NCBI GenBank assembly: GCA_963676655.2
Contig: CAXXKX010000003.1
Coordinates: 3,410,001 to 3,474,000, forward strand
Length of the DNA: 64,000 nucleotides
Origin: G963676655 sp963676655
GTDB taxonomy: Bacteria; Verrucomicrobiota; Lentisphaeria; Victivallales; Victivallaceae
Direction: 5' to 3'
Positions 25,661-34,000 of the stretch are shown piece after piece; within the stretch, counting starts at the first letter, position 1, and each line of letters opens with the position of its first letter. The position numbers and the translations under genes are program-made. The notes under the pieces were generated by a model that was not told the origin of the DNA, ran no database searches, and saw only the letters and a program-made list of their open reading frames with translations.

Positions 25661-28600
25661 GTGTCAATTTTGCGGAGCTTGTTCAGGAATGTTATAGCGC
25701 CGTTAACTTTTGTCGGATTGGCGCTTCTTGGTAATTATTTAAGGATTACGATATCTCCGGGGGTAGACTTTATCTTCGGGAGTATTTTTGTCCTTTTACT
25801 CTTGCGTTTATACGGTTTATGGTGGGGCGTTCTGGCCGCGGTCGTGTCGGGAAGTTACACGGTGATTACCTGGGAGCATCCCTACGGCATGGCGGTTTTT
25901 GTCCTCGAAGCTTTGACTGTCAGTCTTTTGCTGGGGAAGAAGCGAACCAATATTCTCGCCTATGATATGATTTTCTGGTTGATGCTGGGAATGCCGTTAA
26001 GCTGGATGTTCTATCGCTTTGGAGTTGAGATCAACACTTCAAGTATTACCTTGCTTGTTTTGAAACAATGTCTCAATGGAATATTCAATGCCTCTCTTGC
26101 CGGTTTGTTGGTTATTACAGCAGGTCATTTTTTGCCTGTCGGCAGAGGAAATAAAGTTCCGATGTTTTCAATGCATGTCTATCTTTTTTGCCTGATTTCA
26201 GCCTTGATTATGGTTGTCAGTTTGTGTATGATGGTTTTTGACGGTAAAAACGAATATAATCTCTTGCGCAATAACCTGATCGATCGAATGCGTGGTTCCA
26301 GCCGAATGGCGTTTTTTCAAATCAGGGAATTATTGTCCAATTCTATAACCTCTCTTAAAGCCCTTTCCGCTCAGGCGGTAAAGTACCAGGCAAAACCGGG
26401 CCCCGAACTTCAACGGATGACTGAAGCCGCTTATGTCGGCTTTCCTGATTTTTTACGTATTTATACTGCCGATGCCCAAGCGAATGTTACTTCCCTTTAT
26501 CCCCTTGACAAAAAGTACCATGGAAAAGTGCCGAAGATTAATTTTAGTTCCCGTGATTATTATACCTGGCTTAAAACGGAAAAGACTCCATATGTTTCGA
26601 AGATGATGTTTATTAAGCGTACATTGCATTGTCCGGTAATTGTCGTCTCCACTCCAATCCTGGAAAACAATCTGTTTAAAGGCTATGCGACCGGCGCTTT
26701 GAATCCGGCCGCTCTGGACCGTATTTTAAAAAGTTCGGCGCTTGAAAATCATAATCTTAACCTGCTTCTGGTTAATAGTGAAGATAAATTAGTCGCGTCT
26801 TCGACAAATCTGAAAACAATGCTGCGCTACAGAGTCGAAAATGACTTTGATCCGGTTCCTGACGTTACTCCCGGTGTTAAACTGTACCAGCCTAAAGTTA
26901 GTTTTGGGTCGCAAATCAGACGCTACTACAAGTCCAAGTATGTTATCAAATCCGTTGTTTCAAAAAAACCGGACTGGACTCTTCTTGCAGAAATTCCGGC
27001 GGAGACTCTGCATAACAAAATGTCGTTGTATTATATCAACAATATGTTTACGATTCTCTTTGCGGTTCTGCTGGGGATGCCCTTCATTTATTTTTTCAGC
27101 CAGCGCTTTGCATATCCGTTGCTGGAACTCTCCGGCATGAGTACGCGTTTGACCAAGGATGAATCCGGCAAACTCCGTTTTAAGGATTCAGAATGGCCTG
27201 AAACCAGTATTTATGAAACGTCAAGGCTTGTACATAATTTCAGGATAATGGCCGAAGCCAGAGTAAAGAGTATTGCGGAAATTCAGGATCATGCAAACAG
27301 GCTGGCCGAGAGTGAGCAGCGTTTCCGGGAAACTTTTGAACATGCTCCGTTTGGCGTTGTACTGGTGGATAAAAGTGGAATATGTCAGGTTGCCAACAGT
27401 GCTGTTTGTCGGACTTTCGGGCTTTCCCGGGATGCTGTGGTGGATCACCCCTATCTTGATCTGCTTGATCAGAGTGAACGCCCACGATCTCAAGCAAATT
27501 TTGAGAAAATCCTCTCGGGAGAAAAAGATTTTCTCTTTGACGAAAAAAGGCTGGTCATGTCCAACCGTACTTCTATTTGGCTGAGTACGGCGATGGCGGC
27601 AGTCAAGAAGTCGGATGGTGAAATCAAAGAAGTCGTGGTTATGGTTATTGACGTCACTCAACGCAAAGCAATGGAAAAAGCTTTGTTTGAGGCCCATGCC
27701 AATGCCGAGGAAGCCCGAAAAAATGCTGAACAGGCAAACCAGGCAAAAAGCGAATTTCTGGCTAATATGAGCCATGAATTACGGACGCCGATGAACAGCA
27801 TTATCGGGATGTCGGAATTGTTGCTTCAATCTGATTTGAATGAAGATCAGCGGCAGCTTACCAGTGCGGTTCTTGAATCAGGAGAAACTTTGTTGCTGAT
27901 TATTAATGATATTCTTGATCTTTCAAAGATTGAATCCGGTAAGTTCTCATTGCTGCTTGATTCTTTTGATTTGAAGAAAATGATTTCAAAACTTCAGGAA
28001 TTTGTCGAGGTTCTGGCTAAAAATAAGAATTTGGATCTGAGATTTAATCTTTCTGATGAGATTATTAATGAAAGTATGATTGTTGGAGATGCAGTCAGAA
28101 TCAGGCAGATTTTATTCAATTTGCTGGGGAATGCGGTTAAGTTTACAGATGCAGGAAATGTCAGTTTGGATGTAAGCGTTTCTCCTGAACATGATAAAGA
28201 CGGATTCCATAAATTCAGTTTTATTGTTTCTGATACTGGCGTTGGAATGTCGGAACATGAAGTTGCTCAAATTTTTGAAAAATTTGAACAGGTTGCCGAG
28301 GTTGGTTTAAGTAGAGGAGGAACTGGTTTGGGGTTGGCAATTACCCGTGAACTTGTCAGTATGATGGATGGCGAAATTTCCGTAGTCAGTAAAAAGGGAG
28401 AAGGATCAATTTTTACGGTTGTACTGCCGCTGAAGCGTGACGGAAAGGCTCATGATGAAGTAAGTAAAGAGATTATTGTTGAGTCAGAAGAAATTACTCA
28501 GTTGGGATTGAATATTTTATTGGCTGAGGATAACAAATTTAATCGTAGTTTATTTGTCAGACTGTTTGATCGCATGGGATGCAAATCCTTATGTGTTGAC

Positions 28601-28900
28601 AACGGTTTGCAGGTTATAGATGTTTTGAGCGGTTCCCAGCAAAATCCGTTTGATGTTATCCTGATGGATTGCCACATGCCGGAAATGGATGGATATGAAA
28701 CAACTCAAGCGATTCGGGATTCAGAAACTTTTTATTGCAACATTCCAATCATCGCAGTAACCGCAGATGCTATGGCGGGTGTTAAAGAAAAATGTATAAA
28801 GTCGGGAATGAATGATTATGTTTCAAAACCGGTTCGTGCCGCCAGGCTTTATACTGTACTTCGTGAAGTTAAGAGCAGATTGCTTCAAAAAATTGATTGA
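25661..28900 (+). CDS. Hybrid sensor histidine kinase (membrane sensor, Cache, PAS, HisKA, HATPase, receiver)
   Basis: Domains in order: an N-terminal multi-helix membrane region (about 1-190, MASE-like), an extracytoplasmic Cache-type domain (about 200-450) closed by a helix near 465-485, a PAS domain (about 550-670), HisKA with phosphoacceptor H705 in MSHELRTPMNS, HATPase with N, G1 (DTGVGMSEHE) and G2 (GGTGLGLAI) boxes, and a C-terminal receiver with phosphorylation site D1003 in ILMDCHMPEMDGYE. It should sense an extracellular ligand and pass phosphate from His to Asp; no partner regulator is adjacent. The start is uncertain: GTG at 25661 or TTG at 25670, the latter better spaced from AGAGG. 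Confidence 0.92.
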   Translation: MSILRSLFRNVIAPLTFVGLALLGNYLRITISPGVDFIFGSIFVLLLLRLYGLWWGVLAAVVSGSYTVITWEHPYGMAVFVLEALTVSLLLGKKRTNILAYDMIFWLMLGMPLSWMFYRFGVEINTSSITLLVLKQCLNGIFNASLAGLLVITAGHFLPVGRGNKVPMFSMHVYLFCLISALIMVVSLCMMVFDGKNEYNLLRNNLIDRMRGSSRMAFFQIRELLSNSITSLKALSAQAVKYQAKPGPELQRMTEAAYVGFPDFLRIYTADAQANVTSLYPLDKKYHGKVPKINFSSRDYYTWLKTEKTPYVSKMMFIKRTLHCPVIVVSTPILENNLFKGYATGALNPAALDRILKSSALENHNLNLLLVNSEDKLVASSTNLKTMLRYRVENDFDPVPDVTPGVKLYQPKVSFGSQIRRYYKSKYVIKSVVSKKPDWTLLAEIPAETLHNKMSLYYINNMFTILFAVLLGMPFIYFFSQRFAYPLLELSGMSTRLTKDESGKLRFKDSEWPETSIYETSRLVHNFRIMAEARVKSIAEIQDHANRLAESEQRFRETFEHAPFGVVLVDKSGICQVANSAVCRTFGLSRDAVVDHPYLDLLDQSERPRSQANFEKILSGEKDFLFDEKRLVMSNRTSIWLSTAMAAVKKSDGEIKEVVVMVIDVTQRKAMEKALFEAHANAEEARKNAEQANQAKSEFLANMSHELRTPMNSIIGMSELLLQSDLNEDQRQLTSAVLESGETLLLIINDILDLSKIESGKFSLLLDSFDLKKMISKLQEFVEVLAKNKNLDLRFNLSDEIINESMIVGDAVRIRQILFNLLGNAVKFTDAGNVSLDVSVSPEHDKDGFHKFSFIVSDTGVGMSEHEVAQIFEKFEQVAEVGLSRGGTGLGLAITRELVSMMDGEISVVSKKGEGSIFTVVLPLKRDGKAHDEVSKEIIVESEEITQLGLNILLAEDNKFNRSLFVRLFDRMGCKSLCVDNGLQVIDVLSGSQQNPFDVILMDCHMPEMDGYETTQAIRDSETFYCNIPIIAVTADAMAGVKEKCIKSGMNDYVSKPVRAARLYTVLREVKSRLLQKID

Positions 28901-28921
28901 AGCAAAACTTATTTCCAATAT

Positions 28922-29893
28922 TTATTCAAGTAATTTTCTAAAACAATATATAGCAGAGCCTTTCGGGTCGAGGCCGCGGCTTAATTGTTTATTCTCCACC
29001 CGGTCGGGATCACCGAATTTGCGGGCGGTCTCACGGATGAAGAGTTTTGAGCCTAATATTGCTCCATCGGTAAAGTGACGAGTCCGTCTAAGGAAGCGGA
29101 CCGGCATCGATTCTTTACGGCGCGCTCCTTGTTCTTCCTCTGCGATTTCAGATGCGTTCGCGCCGCGTTCAGCGGCGATTATCCGGGTCATGGAACATTT
29201 GAATTCTGTATAATAATCCGCTTCGCTCCAGTTCGAGGTATCGGTATAATCAATCAATTTTTTGTAGTGTTTGATAAAGTTGGCGTGGTATGCATGTTTG
29301 CCGCTGCCGCAGTAGCGTCCCCAGGTTGTAAATCGGTAATCTGCCGGATTTTCGGTCAATTTAGCCCGGACCGGGTTGAGTTCGACGTATTGCAGACATG
29401 CTTCGAGGGCGTCGGTGCCTTCAAGGATGACGCTTTTGAAACGATCAGCCCAAAGGTGGCCGATGTGGTCATAAGTCCGGTTAAAAACCACGGAAAAACG
29501 CTGTTGATAGGCTCGCATAAAATAACTTATATCGATCATTTTTTCGCCGACTTCGCGACAGAGTTTTTTGTGTTTTGGCTCAATAAATGGCAATTTCTTC
29601 ATTGCGTAGGTGAAATCACTTTCCATTGACTTGTAATATGCGTTGTGGCGGGCGGCGATTTCAGCCTCAGACGGCAGTTCATTTTTGCCTGGAGCGTAGA
29701 CCACTAAGTGAAAGTGATTGCCCATCCACGCCGCTGAAATAACCTCGATTAGAAAATAATTCGTGAGATTTTGCAGTAATGTGAAGCCGTATTCCTTATC
29801 GACATCGTTAAAAGGCCAATCGCCTTTGTAGCCGGAGACCCGGTTCATCAGGTGATAATAGCATCCCTGATCCGCAATTTTCATTCGTTTCAT
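28922..29893 (-). CDS. RAYT-like (REP-associated/Y1 HUH) transposase
   Basis: The 323-residue protein has the Y1 transposase fold signature GNHFHLVVYAPG with the metal-binding pair H60 and H62, and the downstream LWADRFKSVILEG and YVELNPVRAKL blocks typical of IS200-like REP-associated transposases. A second, strongly similar copy lies at 51789-52772. AGGAG stands 7 bases before the ATG. The usual catalytic Tyr position in the MRAYQQRFSVVFN helix is hard to assign. No IS ends were found close to the gene, as expected for a domesticated RAYT. It is convergent with the histidine kinase. Confidence 0.85.
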   Translation of the reverse strand: MKRMKIADQGCYYHLMNRVSGYKGDWPFNDVDKEYGFTLLQNLTNYFLIEVISAAWMGNHFHLVVYAPGKNELPSEAEIAARHNAYYKSMESDFTYAMKKLPFIEPKHKKLCREVGEKMIDISYFMRAYQQRFSVVFNRTYDHIGHLWADRFKSVILEGTDALEACLQYVELNPVRAKLTENPADYRFTTWGRYCGSGKHAYHANFIKHYKKLIDYTDTSNWSEADYYTEFKCSMTRIIAAERGANASEIAEEEQGARRKESMPVRFLRRTRHFTDGAILGSKLFIRETARKFGDPDRVENKQLSRGLDPKGSAIYCFRKLLE

Positions 29894-29974
29894 AGCAATC
29901 TCCTATTATGATTTTATTTAAAATAATACCTGTTTTAAAATTGTCAAATAAAAATTACCTGTTAATTATAAATT

Positions 29975-30018
29975 ATTAATTTAAAATATGATATTTTGTT
30001 TGAATTAATTTAAAATAT
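29975..30018. repeat. Direct repeat in AT-rich leader of the membrane protein gene
   Basis: ATTAATTTAAAATAT occurs at 29975-29989 and 30004-30018. The first copy is part of a perfect palindrome, AAAATAT and ATATTTT around 29990. It lies between the divergent transposase and membrane-protein genes and may be a regulatory site. Confidence 0.5.
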
Positions 30019-30072
30019 CTATATATTATTTCAGGTTTATTTATCTTGAGTCAACAAAGGCATACTTATATA

Positions 30073-31506
30073 ATGTCTCTTCATACGCAAAAATTTCTTA
30101 ATAAAAATTTCCCCGTAATTATTTATTTTTTCGCTTTGATATGCATGCTGATGACTTTGTATTATGCAAGAAAATATCACCTGCTTCCAAGACCTGATCC
30201 CGGCACAGACCAGTTAGGGATGCTTGAAGCCGCTGAAAATATGTCTAATGGAAAATTGCCAGATGCCGGCTACATGTATTCCTATTTGTATACTGCGTTT
30301 TTATTTGTTCTAAATTTGTTAGCTCAGAAAAATTTAGTGATGATGCGAGTTTTACAGGCATGTGTTTGTGCCATGATTCCTGTTTTTATCTATAAATTAA
30401 GCCTGAAACTGAGATTAGGGTCTACTTGTGGGCAATTGGCCTCTCTTCTTTATTGTTTTTATGGCCCTGCAATGCTGATTTCTTTAAGTTTTTTAAGAGC
30501 TGGTCCTCTGACTCTATGCTTTGTTCTTTATGCTAATTATCTGGTTTTAGCTTTTATTGAACGCAAACCTGTGCATTATTTTGTGGCCGGACTGTGGATG
30601 AGTATGTGTATTTTAGGGCGTGAAAATTTTTTAGCAGTTGCTGCAGCGCCCGTGTTGATGCTTTTTTATCCTTCTGTAAGAAAGAACGTCAAAAAATCAT
30701 TTATTCTGTATTACGCGGCCGGGATTGCTGCTTTACTTGTGCCGGTTATGCTATATAATTATTCATCTTTCGGATCTCCAACGCTGGTGCCAGGTCATTT
30801 GGGAAACGTCATGGAGGCATATCACGCTGACAGTAATGACAGTGTAATCGGTGCTTTGGCTTCAATTCTATGCAATATCCCGGCTCAAACACTGAACTAT
30901 CTGTGTTCGTATGAAATTCCGAACAGTTTATCTTTCTATGCTCATAGGGAGATAATTGAATTCATGACCGTTTTTACTGTTCCATTTAATTTATTGACTA
31001 CTATGTCGCTTGTGACGGTGGGTTTTCTCTGGAAGAAGAAAAACATTGTTTTTCCAGCATTGCTGATTGCAGTGTACGTTGGATCTATGTTGCCTTTTCA
31101 TATGTTTTACCGTTTCCGGATACCGACTGCTCCATTGTTGTGCTTTTTATGCAGTGCGGGAATCATAATGCTGATTCAAGATTTCAATAGAAAAAAATAT
31201 GTCAAAGCCATTTCCGGGCTGATTATTTTTATTGCATTATTTGCCGTCACTATGCGAGATTCGTATGTTATGCGGCCACCAAGCGAAATCCGGGCGGTTA
31301 TTGTAACTTTGATTCACAGTAAACGTTTTAATGAGGCGGAATTGATGATAGATAAACTGCCTTCCAAAGATATTTATACTTTGCGTCTAAAAACGTATCT
31401 CATGAAATCTTTGCACAAAAACGGTCAGCAGGCCCGGGCTATAAAGCTTTATAAAAAATGGAGAAAAGACAAAATCGAGCAATTACCGGCGGGGGGGCAG
31501 CGCTAA
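30073..31506 (+). CDS. Polytopic GT-C-like membrane protein
   Basis: The protein (about 477 residues from the ATG at 30073) has roughly ten hydrophobic segments, an early DPGTDQLGMLEAAENM loop resembling the acidic loop of GT39/ArnT-type enzymes, and a short TPR-like C-terminal region (KRFNEAELMIDKL, then NGQQARAIKLYKKWRK). It resembles the product of 23746-25569 in layout. A TTG at 30046 could extend it by nine residues; the ATG is preferred because AAAGG lies 10 bases upstream. Function by analogy would be transfer of a sugar from a lipid carrier in the periplasm. Confidence 0.65.
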   Translation: MSLHTQKFLNKNFPVIIYFFALICMLMTLYYARKYHLLPRPDPGTDQLGMLEAAENMSNGKLPDAGYMYSYLYTAFLFVLNLLAQKNLVMMRVLQACVCAMIPVFIYKLSLKLRLGSTCGQLASLLYCFYGPAMLISLSFLRAGPLTLCFVLYANYLVLAFIERKPVHYFVAGLWMSMCILGRENFLAVAAAPVLMLFYPSVRKNVKKSFILYYAAGIAALLVPVMLYNYSSFGSPTLVPGHLGNVMEAYHADSNDSVIGALASILCNIPAQTLNYLCSYEIPNSLSFYAHREIIEFMTVFTVPFNLLTTMSLVTVGFLWKKKNIVFPALLIAVYVGSMLPFHMFYRFRIPTAPLLCFLCSAGIIMLIQDFNRKKYVKAISGLIIFIALFAVTMRDSYVMRPPSEIRAVIVTLIHSKRFNEAELMIDKLPSKDIYTLRLKTYLMKSLHKNGQQARAIKLYKKWRKDKIEQLPAGGQR

Positions 31507-31639
31507 GGTTTCCCAGTGGGAGGATTTTCAGGAATTTTCATTGAATTTTGCCTGTTGTTGCGCTATAGTAACTGAAATATTGGATTATTGTAACAAGATT
31601 TGTACTTTGCTAAATGCAGACAGGAAGGTTTGGCTTGAG

Positions 31640-32176
31640 ATGAAAAGAATAATTATTTGGGCTGTAAATATTGCAATTTTTTGTGTTTTAGCAATTGGTG
31701 CCGGTGCGCTGATATATTACATGTATGAAAATTCCACAGTATTCCGGACCTTGTTTAACGGTCCCGGCGCGCAGGGTTCTCCCGGCATTGGCGGAGGAGA
31801 CGGTCCTGCCCCTGAGGTTTATCAACGTATTTCAATGTATATTTTTATTGGGATCGTTGTTGTTCAGATCGGCGCATTATATCTTGGAGGAAGCATAATC
31901 TCATCGATAAAGAATAGCGCAACATCGTTGGTCGGAAAACTGAAACAACTTGAAAATGCTGAAATTTTTCTTGATTTGCCGTTATATATTGGTCTGTTCG
32001 GGACGGTGTCTTCTTTCATTGTTATGGCTGTAAGCCCTCAAACCAGCAGGCTGATTGCGTATTCATCCACGCTGATAGGGATTGTGTTCAGCATAATTCT
32101 GCGTTTGGCCCTGGTTTATCCTTACCGGAGCAAGTTGTTAACTCGTATTTCTGAATCTGAAACCGCCGGAGAATAA
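31640..32176 (+). CDS. TolQ/ExbB/MotA-like membrane protein
   Basis: The 178-residue protein has four hydrophobic segments (about 4-27, 62-88, 113-132, 138-160) and a glycine-rich linker at 40-58. The third segment contains YIGLFGTVSSF (GLFGTV at 118-123), the same hexapeptide pattern as the ion-channel helix of TolQ/ExbB, and the fourth, LIAYSSTLIGIVFSI, resembles the last TolQ helix. The cytoplasmic loop is much shorter than in TolQ. An ATG at 31640 with AGGAAGG upstream is preferred over a start 99 bases earlier that adds an unlikely Cys-rich tail. It is two bases from the next gene. Confidence 0.6.
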   Translation: MKRIIIWAVNIAIFCVLAIGAGALIYYMYENSTVFRTLFNGPGAQGSPGIGGGDGPAPEVYQRISMYIFIGIVVVQIGALYLGGSIISSIKNSATSLVGKLKQLENAEIFLDLPLYIGLFGTVSSFIVMAVSPQTSRLIAYSSTLIGIVFSIILRLALVYPYRSKLLTRISESETAGE

Positions 32177-32178
32177 GC

Positions 32179-33987
32179 GTGAATCGATCGATTCTAATCG
32201 TAATCTGTGACTTTATAGTATTATCCGTGCTGTCGCTGAATTTCGGTCTCGGTTCCGGGCAAATGCTGCACAGTCCCGGTGGCGGCGGCATGGTAATGGA
32301 TGAACAGTCCGCCAAAAAGATTATTCGCGAGTTGAAATGGCGGAAACAACAATTATTAACTTCAGCTCGAAAGTTGCGTGATGCCAACCGGCGCATCGGA
32401 TATCTGGAAAAACGACAGAAAGAGTTGGAAGCGGTTGAATTGGAACTTTCCAAGACTCGCAAGAGCCTGGAAATTCTTGAAGGTAAGCACGACCCGGAAG
32501 AAGTAGAGCGCAAGCTTAAAGAGGAAATTGCGAGGTCGACCAAGTTAAGCGCGAACCTTTTATCAATGAAGAAAGAGATCGATTTTATCTCTCAACGTTA
32601 CAGCAAGGCATCGAAAGCGCTGGACGAGGCAAGAGATGAGCTTGGCGATGCAAAGAAGCAGTTGTCAGAACGGAAAAATCAACTCCAGATAATGTCCCGT
32701 GAATTGACCTATACCAAGGACAAGCTGTTAAACACAAAGAAGACCCTGGCTCAGGCCCATAGCAAACTTGATTTGACAGAGAAAGATTTGTCGCAGACCA
32801 AAGCTGACCTGGCAAAGACCAGTGAGGAATTAACCAGCGTTAAAGGTGTTCACAGCAAAACATCGAATGTCCTTTCCTTTACCAAAGGCCAGCTTAGTTC
32901 CACTGAAAAACAGCTTACGGATACAAAAAAGGAATTAGGCGAAACCTCAAACAAACTGATGCAGGCAAATATTGATTTGGTTGGTGCCAGAAAAAAACTT
33001 GAAAGTATGCAGACGATGTTGAAAAGCGCGGTCTCCGAACTGTCCACTACCAAACGTAATTTGAATGCGACAAAAGGTGAATTGACTTCAACCAAAAGTA
33101 ACTTGACTTCAACTAAAACCGTATTAATCAAAAAGTCCTCTGAACTGGATAAGATTCAGGCTCAGATCAAAAATACAGCCTCAACACTTGATCTGACCCG
33201 GAAGCAGTTGGCCGATGCGAAGAAGAGACTGGAGAATAATGCCTTGAAAAATTACTCCGGCTCGGTTGTCAAGCTTTTATTCTCAATCCGTAAGGAACGC
33301 TTGATTATGGACCATACTTACGATGCGACCTGGTATCAGCCGGTAGTGAGGCTTGGAGACAAGAATTATCTGATAGTCAATTTTTCTGAAGTTACCGGAT
33401 TGGATCAGCCAATTTCAGAGCAGGCAGATATAATCAACCTGAAATACCGGATCACCCCGACATCAAGTGAAGAGGAAACCCGGGTTACCAGCATGATTGA
33501 ACCTTTTGAGTCAGATCCCCGGGCTTGTGCGATTGCAATTAAGTCGCCGAAGGGAATTGTACCGTTGCAGCCTATCAGTTATTCTGAATTGCAAAAGCGC
33601 GGGATTCAAAACCTCTATTTGTTTAAAAACGGCAGTTTCGGGAAAAATTCCTGTGTGCTGAATGGCCGGGTTTCGATGAACCTGGACGGACGCGATCCTT
33701 ATTTGTATATTCGCAATTCAGCGCGTGTTTCGGACAGTGAACTCAAGGCTGATGTAGGGGACTGCGTTATCTCAAAACAAGGGGATTTTGTCGGTATTGT
33801 GGTGCATAAAACCAAGCCGGCACAGAAAGAACAGCAAATCGCCAAATGCTTCATTTTTCCGGATAATATCAGGTTTAATCCGGAGTTTGCGATTCCGGTT
33901 ACCAGGAGTCCGGGCAGTGAATATTACATTAAATACATGAGACAAGTCGACGCCGTCAGACGTCTGATTAAGCGTCGCCAGCAGTAA
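32179..33987 (+). CDS. Asp-TM, long coiled-coil protein with C-terminal globular domain
   Basis: A GTG start two bases after the TolQ-like gene gives 602 residues. Residues 5-22 form one membrane helix with an acidic residue, D11, in ILIVICDFIVLSVL, the arrangement of TolR/ExbD/MotB subunits. Residues about 45-355 are coiled coil with a striking heptad repeat of the type LSxTKxxL. The last 230 residues are globular; the order of its strands and the GDCVISKQGDFVGIVV segment recall a trypsin-like fold in which the usual GDSGG serine is absent. The globular domain should be in the periplasm. Function is not known. Confidence 0.75.
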   Translation: MNRSILIVICDFIVLSVLSLNFGLGSGQMLHSPGGGGMVMDEQSAKKIIRELKWRKQQLLTSARKLRDANRRIGYLEKRQKELEAVELELSKTRKSLEILEGKHDPEEVERKLKEEIARSTKLSANLLSMKKEIDFISQRYSKASKALDEARDELGDAKKQLSERKNQLQIMSRELTYTKDKLLNTKKTLAQAHSKLDLTEKDLSQTKADLAKTSEELTSVKGVHSKTSNVLSFTKGQLSSTEKQLTDTKKELGETSNKLMQANIDLVGARKKLESMQTMLKSAVSELSTTKRNLNATKGELTSTKSNLTSTKTVLIKKSSELDKIQAQIKNTASTLDLTRKQLADAKKRLENNALKNYSGSVVKLLFSIRKERLIMDHTYDATWYQPVVRLGDKNYLIVNFSEVTGLDQPISEQADIINLKYRITPTSSEEETRVTSMIEPFESDPRACAIAIKSPKGIVPLQPISYSELQKRGIQNLYLFKNGSFGKNSCVLNGRVSMNLDGRDPYLYIRNSARVSDSELKADVGDCVISKQGDFVGIVVHKTKPAQKEQQIAKCFIFPDNIRFNPEFAIPVTRSPGSEYYIKYMRQVDAVRRLIKRRQQ

Positions 33988-34000
33988 GCAGAAGCAACCG

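Noticed and set aside
31541..31639. Upstream N-terminal extension of the TolQ-like protein
   Set aside because: It adds a Cys-rich tail with no ribosome-binding site; the internal ATG has one and places the first membrane helix at the N-terminus.
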